From positions 11,091 through 75,090 of the forward strand of contig CBDFAX010000008.1 in NCBI GenBank assembly GCA_965245735.1: a stretch of DNA of 64,000 nt, in the 5' to 3' direction. The stretch comes from Abiotrophia sp965245735 (GTDB lineage: Bacteria > Bacillota > Bacilli > Lactobacillales > Aerococcaceae). The notes below the pieces were generated by a model. The model saw only the letters and a list, made by a program, of their open reading frames with translations, had not been told where the DNA came from and did no database searches. Positions 58,857-64,000 of this stretch are shown piece after piece (the stretch's first letter is position 1; every line of letters begins with the position of its first letter). A program made the position numbers and the translations under genes.

Positions 58857-60335
58857 ATGTCAGGTTGGGAAACGAAATTTGTACGTGAAGGATACACATT
58901 TGACGATGTCTTGCTGGTGCCAGCGCGCAGCGAGGTATTGCCAAATGATGTGGATTTAAGAGTTGAGTTAGCGCCTAATCTAAAATTGAATATTCCAATT
59001 ATTAGTGCCAGCATGGATACTGTGACGGATTCGACCATGGCAATCGCTATGGCCCGCCAAGGTGGACTGGGTGTCATCCATAAAAACATGTCCATTCAAG
59101 AACAGGCTGAAGAAGTTCGTAAGGTAAAACGTTCAGAAAATGGCGTCATCATCGATCCTTTCTATTTAACACCTGACAATACGATTGAGGATGCGGAAGA
59201 ATTAATGAGCCGTTATCGAATTAGTGGGGTACCGATTGTAGAGAGCCTTGAAAGCCGTAAGTTAGTCGGGATTATTACCAACCGCGATCTCCGCTTTATT
59301 CCAGATTATAGCCATAAGATTGCAGAGTACATGACACATGAAAAATTGGTGACAGCTCCAGTTGGGACAACTTTAGAGGAAGCCGAAAAAATCCTCCACC
59401 AACACCGGATTGAAAAATTGCCAATCGTTGATGAGTCTGGTCGTCTATCAGGCTTAATCACCATTAAGGATATTGAGAAAGTCATTCAATTCCCTAACTC
59501 TGCCAAGGATCAGCATGGTCGTCTTTTAGTTGCGGCGGCTGTCGGGATTACCAGTGATACATTTGAACGTGCAAGTGCCCTCATTGCCGAACAAGTGGAC
59601 GCTTTGGTTATCGATACTGCCCATGGGCACAGTGCCGGCGTTATCCGTAAGATTAAGGAAATTCGTGAGACCTTCCCAGATGTCACCATCATCGCTGGTA
59701 ACGTGGCAACTGCTCAAGCTACTCGTGACCTCTTTGAAGTGGGGGTAGACGTCGTAAAAGTCGGGATTGGGCCAGGTTCTATCTGTACTACCCGGGTTGT
59801 AGCCGGTGTCGGTGTACCTCAATTAACTGCTATTTATGACTGTGCGACAGCTGCCAAAGAATACGGCAAGGCTATTATTGCAGATGGTGGGATTAAGTAT
59901 TCAGGGGACATTGTCAAAGCCCTTGCCGCTGGCGGCCATGCGGTCATGCTAGGGAGCATGTTGGCTGGTACGGACGAGTCACCAGGTGAATTTGAAATCT
60001 ACCAAGGCCGTCGTTTCAAGGTTTATCGTGGTATGGGTAGCTTAGCTTCAATGGAAAAAGGTTCAAGCGACCGTTACTTCCAAGCCACCAACGAAGCCAA
60101 CAAACGTGTACCTGAAGGGATTGAAGGTCGCGTTGCCTACAAGGGAAGCGTGGCGGATATTGTCTTCCAAATGATTGGGGGCCTTCGCTCAGGTATGGGT
60201 TACTGTGGAACACCAAATCTCCAAGCCCTACGTGAAGACGCGCAATTTATCCGCATGAGTGGTGCAGGCTTGATTGAGTCTCACCCACACGACGTTCAAA
60301 TTACCAAGGAATCACCTAACTACTCACGTAGCTAA
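58857..60335 (+). CDS. guaB: Inosine-5'-monophosphate dehydrogenase
   Basis: A 492-residue enzyme that converts IMP to XMP, the committed step to GMP. Start ATG 58857 (MSGWETKFVREGYTFDDVLLVPA) after AAAGGAGG. TIM barrel with the catalytic loop KVGIGPGSICTTRVVAGVGVPQ (Cys nucleophile), NAD site, and two CBS domains at about 95-205 (TNRDLRF..., MTHEKLVTAPVGTTLEEA). Complete. Confidence 0.97.
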   Translation: MSGWETKFVREGYTFDDVLLVPARSEVLPNDVDLRVELAPNLKLNIPIISASMDTVTDSTMAIAMARQGGLGVIHKNMSIQEQAEEVRKVKRSENGVIIDPFYLTPDNTIEDAEELMSRYRISGVPIVESLESRKLVGIITNRDLRFIPDYSHKIAEYMTHEKLVTAPVGTTLEEAEKILHQHRIEKLPIVDESGRLSGLITIKDIEKVIQFPNSAKDQHGRLLVAAAVGITSDTFERASALIAEQVDALVIDTAHGHSAGVIRKIKEIRETFPDVTIIAGNVATAQATRDLFEVGVDVVKVGIGPGSICTTRVVAGVGVPQLTAIYDCATAAKEYGKAIIADGGIKYSGDIVKALAAGGHAVMLGSMLAGTDESPGEFEIYQGRRFKVYRGMGSLASMEKGSSDRYFQATNEANKRVPEGIEGRVAYKGSVADIVFQMIGGLRSGMGYCGTPNLQALREDAQFIRMSGAGLIESHPHDVQITKESPNYSRS

Positions 60336-60347
60336 AGCTTTTACATG

Positions 60348-60374
60348 AGATGCCCTTAGGGGCATCTTTTCTTT
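60348..60374 (+). terminator. Terminator after guaB
   Basis: Stem AGATGCCC-TTAG-GGGCATCT followed by TTTCTTT. Confidence 0.87.
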
Positions 60375-60462
60375 GTCTATAACTTTTAATAAAACTTAAG
60401 ACACAAGGCATCTGGATTGATGTATAATGAAGGAGACTTGATAAGAAAGTGAGGACAGCAAG

Positions 60463-61161
60463 ATGCGAATTTTGGTAGCAGATGACGATCGCGAAATTGT
60501 TGAATTACTCAATATTTATCTTCATAATGAAGGTTACGAGGTAATTAAGGCCTATAACGGCCATCAAGCCTTAAGTTACATTAAAAACGATGTGGACCAT
60601 GAAATTGGCTTAATCATTTTGGATATTATGATGCCAAAAGTTGATGGAATGCAGGTCCTAGATAAGTTGCGCGCTGCAAACTATGAGACGCCTGTCTTAA
60701 TGTTGAGCGCCAAAAGTTCAGATCAAGACAAGATTCAAGGACTGACCAGTGGGGCTGATGATTATGTTACTAAGCCATTCAACCCATTAGAAATTATTGC
60801 GCGGGTCAAATCCATCTTGCGTCGCCAGTCCACCTACCAGAAGGAAGTGACAGAGCCGGATGTAATCGAGATTGGCCCTTTAATTATTCGACGCGCTTCC
60901 CACGAAGTAAAGACTTTAACTGACAAAGATATTCAGTTGACGGCCTTAGAATTTGGTATTCTCTATCTTCTGGCTAGCCATCCCAACCAAGTTTTTAGTG
61001 CAGAAGAAATATTTGAAGCCGTGTGGAACCAAGAAAGTATTGTGTCAGCCAAGACGGTGATGGTCCATGTCAGCCATTTACGGGATAAGATTGAAGCGGC
61101 CACCGAAGGTGAACGTGTCATTCAGACCGTATGGGGAGTAGGTTATAAAATTGAAGGATAA
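60463..61161 (+). CDS. Response regulator, OmpR family (VanR-like)
   Basis: A 232-residue regulator with a receiver domain (acidic D7-D9, phospho-acceptor D54 in LIILDIMMPKVDG, VTKPFNP) and an OmpR/PhoB winged helix (about 130-230; AEEIFEAVWNQES...VHVSHLRDKIE). The sequence resembles VanR-type regulators of Gram-positives. The gene overlaps the kinase gene and is followed by a penicillin-binding-protein-like gene, hinting at envelope sensing. Confidence 0.92.
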   Translation: MRILVADDDREIVELLNIYLHNEGYEVIKAYNGHQALSYIKNDVDHEIGLIILDIMMPKVDGMQVLDKLRAANYETPVLMLSAKSSDQDKIQGLTSGADDYVTKPFNPLEIIARVKSILRRQSTYQKEVTEPDVIEIGPLIIRRASHEVKTLTDKDIQLTALEFGILYLLASHPNQVFSAEEIFEAVWNQESIVSAKTVMVHVSHLRDKIEAATEGERVIQTVWGVGYKIEG

Positions 61162-62311
61162 GGATAAAAAAGCACCTCAACCACTCAGTATGCGTCTGAC
61201 CAGAAGTGAGCGAAGTGAACTGGTCGTAGAGGCCATTATAACCATGAGTTTAATCTTCTTCCTCTATCTCAGCGCGCTCTTAATCTATCGCCAAGCCATT
61301 GATTATAAACTAAACTTCTTTGGCCTAGATACCACGCTACGCCATATGCTAGGTTTAACACGCCAGCAAATTATTGTCTCCGTCTATATTTTTTCTCTTG
61401 CCTCTTGTGTGGTTGCTATCCTTGTCACCAATTGGCGGGTCAAGCGTCGAATTAATCAAATGAAGTTAGCCCACATTCTGGACTATCTTAAATATATTGC
61501 GCAAGGTCACTATGAGATTCGTATTCCTCAGACAGACTTAGGTGAGATGGATGAAGTTGTCAGCTCAATCAATCATTTGGTAGACAGCACAGTTAGAGCC
61601 ATTGAAGAAGAACGAAAAATTGAAAAATCTAAAGATGAGCTCATTACCAATATTGGCCACGATATTCGTACGCCTTTGACTTCGGTTATTGGCTACCTAG
61701 GTTTGATTGAAAACCAGCAATATCATAGCCAGGAAGAACTAGCACGTTATGCTCACGTTGCCTATCGGAAGGCCCAACAGATGCAGAGTTTGGTCCAAGA
61801 TCTCTTTACTTATACGGCTACTCGTCAGACGACTACTGAAATTAGCCCCGTTCAGGTTCAGGTGCTACGTTTTATGGAGCAGTTAGTGGCTGACTTCGAA
61901 CTCAATGCCAGAGAAAAGGCCATTGAACTACGCCTGGATATCCGGCCGCAGAACTTGCTTGCTAACTTTGATGTCGATAAAATGGCGCGAGTTTTCCATA
62001 ACCTTTTATCCAACGCACTTAAATATGGTGCTGGCGCACATTATATTGAGTTATTAGCCTATCAAGAGCAAGACTATATTTATTTTAAAGTTAAAAACGA
62101 CGGACAACCGCTTGATAAAACTGAATTAGAAGATATTTTTCAAAGAAGCTATCGGGCTGATCAGTCACGTAGCGCTAACCAACCTGGAACAGGCTTAGGA
62201 TTAGCCATTGTCCGTAATATTGTCGAACTTCACCATGGGCGTGTTTATGCCACGGTAGAAGGAAAAGAAACAATTTTTACTATTGAAATCCCCCAAAAAT
62301 CCCCCCAATAA
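61151..62311 (+). CDS. Sensor histidine kinase (VanS-like)
   Basis: A 386-residue membrane kinase with two helices (about 30-53 and 72-97), a short extracellular loop, a HAMP-like linker, the H-box ELITNIGHDIRTPLTSVIGY (His170), N-box ARVFHNLLSNALKYG, and the G-box region QPGTGLGLAIVRNIVELHHG. Intact ATP-binding residues. TTG 61151 starts inside the regulator gene; an ATG at 61190 is the alternative. Small external loop suggests it senses within the membrane. Confidence 0.9.
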   Translation: MKDKDKKAPQPLSMRLTRSERSELVVEAIITMSLIFFLYLSALLIYRQAIDYKLNFFGLDTTLRHMLGLTRQQIIVSVYIFSLASCVVAILVTNWRVKRRINQMKLAHILDYLKYIAQGHYEIRIPQTDLGEMDEVVSSINHLVDSTVRAIEEERKIEKSKDELITNIGHDIRTPLTSVIGYLGLIENQQYHSQEELARYAHVAYRKAQQMQSLVQDLFTYTATRQTTTEISPVQVQVLRFMEQLVADFELNAREKAIELRLDIRPQNLLANFDVDKMARVFHNLLSNALKYGAGAHYIELLAYQEQDYIYFKVKNDGQPLDKTELEDIFQRSYRADQSRSANQPGTGLGLAIVRNIVELHHGRVYATVEGKETIFTIEIPQKSPQ

Positions 62312-62322
62312 TAAGGTGTACT

Positions 62323-63687
62323 ATGAAAAAACGTAATTACTTCCTAGCCTTTTTCAGTCTGTGGCTAGGACTAGAGGTTTTTGCTTCGACAGGAGTTCAA
62401 GCAGTTGGGACAGAGCCGAATCTCAACGCTCAGTCTGCCATTGCGGTAGATGCGGCTAGTGGGCAAATTTTATATCAGAAGAATCCAATGGCACTATTAG
62501 AAGTAGGAAATTTGACCAAGCTACTTAGTTTGCTGATCATCTATGATGCGCTAGACCAAGAGAGCATTCATTTAGATGATCGTGTGACCCTATCTGATGA
62601 GGCTTATGCCCTGAGTCAGAATTATGAATTGTCCAATGTACCCTTACGACAAGACTTGGATTACTCTGTCGCCGAACTTTTAGAGGCGGTGGAAATTGGC
62701 TCTGCTAACGGGGCTCTCCTAGCCCTAGCTGAATATACAGCCGGAAGCAAAGAAGCTTTCCAAGACCTAATGCAAGCCAAGCTTCAATCCATACTAGCGG
62801 ATTCAGATAAGATTGATGAAGTTGACCGAGAAGAGTGGCAGGCCCTAGTTCCTGAGCTTGTTAATCTAACGGGCCTTGTAGAACAAGAAGAAGGTGTGGC
62901 AAGCAAGCAGCAGAATAAGCTCAATGCTATCATTCTAGCAGCTATAAGCTACCAATTAGTCAGTCGCCATCCTGAACTGTTAGACAATACCAAAATAGAT
63001 GCTAAGCTCTTCCGCCAAGGGACTGATGATCAGTTTGAGATGCATAACAGCAACCAAATGTTAGCCGGCCAAGCCTATGAATATGACCAAGTTGATGGGC
63101 TAGTCAGTGCAGCGACAGCTCACGATGGCTATGGAACGGTCCAGACCATGGCGCGTGATAATTTTCGCGTTATTGTTCTCACACTCGGAAATAGCGAGTC
63201 AGCTCAAAGCTATCATGATAGTAAGAAACTGTTAGATTATGTATATGGGACCTATCAGCTTAAACGCGTTATCTCTACAGGAGATTCGGTCACGCAACTT
63301 ACACAATTGCTAGCGCACGATGGTGAACCTGAACAAGTACAGGCCTATTATGGCGAAAACTTAGATCTCGCGATTCCTATCGTTGATACCACGCCTCGCA
63401 TTGATTATCTCTTTGAGCCAGATTCTAACCTGGTGACAGCCATTGACAATGGTTGGAATATTCAGGCGCCGCAAACAGGCGGTCAAGCAATTGGCCAAGT
63501 GCAGGCTTCAATTAAGCAACATGCCATGCAGTTTCTTCCCACAAGTAAAACCAATCGAGTCAGTGTCAGACTCAGCCATGACATTAAGGAAGCTGATTTT
63601 ATGGCCAAGTTCTGGCGGGGGCTAGGCCGTTTCTTCAGTGGCCTAGCAGAAGGAATTCGGCAGTTCTTTACCAGACTATTCAATTAA
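62323..63687 (+). CDS. D-alanyl-D-alanine carboxypeptidase-like protein, catalytic motifs lost
   Basis: A 454-residue exported protein of the S11 (low-molecular-weight PBP, DacA) family: signal peptide with FFSLWLGLEVFASTGVQA, the S11 domain to about residue 290, a beta-rich domain and a C-terminal amphipathic helix (FWRGLGRFFSGLAEGIRQFFTRLFN) for membrane attachment. The SxxK motif reads VGNLTK (Asn63 instead of Ser, Lys66 kept), SxN is present as SAN (127-129), but the KTG motif is VSA (261-263 in VDGLVSAATAHDGYG). It therefore should lack carboxypeptidase and penicillin-binding activity. It follows the VanRS-like pair by 11 bases. Confidence 0.85.
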   Translation: MKKRNYFLAFFSLWLGLEVFASTGVQAVGTEPNLNAQSAIAVDAASGQILYQKNPMALLEVGNLTKLLSLLIIYDALDQESIHLDDRVTLSDEAYALSQNYELSNVPLRQDLDYSVAELLEAVEIGSANGALLALAEYTAGSKEAFQDLMQAKLQSILADSDKIDEVDREEWQALVPELVNLTGLVEQEEGVASKQQNKLNAIILAAISYQLVSRHPELLDNTKIDAKLFRQGTDDQFEMHNSNQMLAGQAYEYDQVDGLVSAATAHDGYGTVQTMARDNFRVIVLTLGNSESAQSYHDSKKLLDYVYGTYQLKRVISTGDSVTQLTQLLAHDGEPEQVQAYYGENLDLAIPIVDTTPRIDYLFEPDSNLVTAIDNGWNIQAPQTGGQAIGQVQASIKQHAMQFLPTSKTNRVSVRLSHDIKEADFMAKFWRGLGRFFSGLAEGIRQFFTRLFN

Positions 63688-63692
63688 TTTTG

Positions 63693-63720
63693 AAGGGGAA
63701 GCTTCAGGGCTTCCCCTTTA
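63693..63720 (+). terminator. Terminator after the carboxypeptidase-like gene
   Basis: Perfect stem AAGGGGAAGC-TTCAGG-GCTTCCCCTT followed by TA. Confidence 0.8.
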
Positions 63721-63925
63721 ATATATTGAATAGGCAATATATTGTGGTAACGACACAGTAGCTCAAACTATAAAATGGACAGAATAGCTATACGGAGCCA
63801 AAGGCAAAGTAGTTAAGGAAAAAAGAATTATAGCACTATATTTAGGGAAGACTAAAAATTAAAACTACTAGATATAGTAGGTGGAGAAAAAGTCGATAAA
63901 AGGCGAAAAAAATGTAGGAAAAGTA
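63721..63925. other. Intergenic stretch before the presumed rRNA operon
   Basis: About 200 AT-rich bases with no convincing gene. Two copies of AATATATTG lie near 63720-63745. One short open stretch (LYGAKGKVVKEKRIIALYLGKTKN) has no start or ribosome binding site and may be a decayed gene or chance. Confidence 0.4.
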
Positions 63926-63954
63926 TTGACTAAGAGAAGGATTCATGCTAATAT
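63926..63954 (+). promoter_or_regulatory. Strong promoter at the right edge, probably of an rRNA operon
   Basis: TTGACT (63926-63931), 17-base spacer, TAATAT (63949-63954). The transcript then has a hairpin GTTGTCAC/GTGGCAAC (63961-63979) and CACATTGAAAACTAAACA, which resembles the leader upstream of 16S rRNA genes in Firmicutes. The window ends before any rRNA. Confidence 0.6.
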
Positions 63955-64000
63955 ATAGAAGTTGTCACGTGGTGGCAACAAGCACATTGAAAACTAAACA

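Noticed and set aside
63760..63865. A possible decayed transposase or small gene before the rRNA promoter.
   Set aside because: Only about 24 open codons, no start or ribosome binding site, and no motif that I can place.
1..64000. CRISPR arrays, tRNA genes, prophage or intact insertion sequences.
   Set aside because: No regularly spaced repeats, tRNA-like cloverleaf or transposase frame was seen on reading both strands.

Overview
The window is the chromosomal replication-origin region of a low-to-mid GC Gram-positive bacterium. Gene content and protein sequences point to Firmicutes, order Lactobacillales, and the lack of classic Streptococcus or Lactobacillus gene order makes an Aerococcaceae-like member (Aerococcus, Facklamia, Globicatella group) my best guess; this is inference from resemblance, not a search. 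The core is rpmH - oriC (clustered DnaA boxes, 37.3-37.6 kb) - dnaA - second DnaA-box/AT-rich block - dnaN - yaaA - recF - gyrB - gyrA. Three perfect 16-bp parS sites lie at 50.6, 51.5 and 54.1 kb next to parA/parB. Most genes point away from oriC (minus strand on the left arm, plus strand on the right), as expected for co-orientation with replication.

Left arm, reading outward from oriC: rpmH; nitroreductase; an AT-rich accessory insert (36.3-31.9 kb) holding a PEMT/ICMT-type methyltransferase, an Rgg-family regulator with tiny peptide ORFs, an ABC exporter and zinT; then rnpA-yidC-khpB(jag); a trehalose locus (treB, treC, a GerMN-like lipoprotein, treR); mnmE-nudix-mnmG on the plus strand; replicative helicase dnaB; a cytoplasmic alpha-amylase and an MsmK-type sugar ABC ATPase; then a long minus-strand housekeeping run dut-radA-yacL-gltX-ung-cysS-mrnC-rlmB-yacP-sigma-rpmG-secE-pgpA-nusG, followed by a PyrR-controlled uracil permease, rplK-rplA, and rplJ-rplL behind an L10 leader. 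The left edge cuts an ABC exporter.

Right arm: after gyrA, a four-gene ABC-2 exporter operon that includes an ABC-ATPase-like protein fused to a LytTR DNA-binding domain; rpsF-ssb-rpsR; gdpP-rplI; rsmG-parA-parB-DUF951-ychF-DUF1129; guaB with a structured leader; a VanRS-like two-component pair; a D,D-carboxypeptidase-like protein that has lost its catalytic serine and KTG motif; and at the right edge a strong promoter and leader that look like the start of an rRNA operon.

The best candidates for something new are: (1) the Rgg regulator flanked by two tiny ORFs that share a start-aligned pattern (M-basic-x-x-I/V-x-F/L-E-F/L-E), both preceded by strong ribosome binding sites and a shared palindromic motif, with an ABC exporter; (2) the chimeric scar of the zinT and nitroreductase 3' ends, which implies a tandem duplication with two different cargo segments; (3) the apparently inactive penicillin-binding-protein-like product behind a VanRS-like pair; (4) the LytTR/pseudo-ATPase exporter operon.
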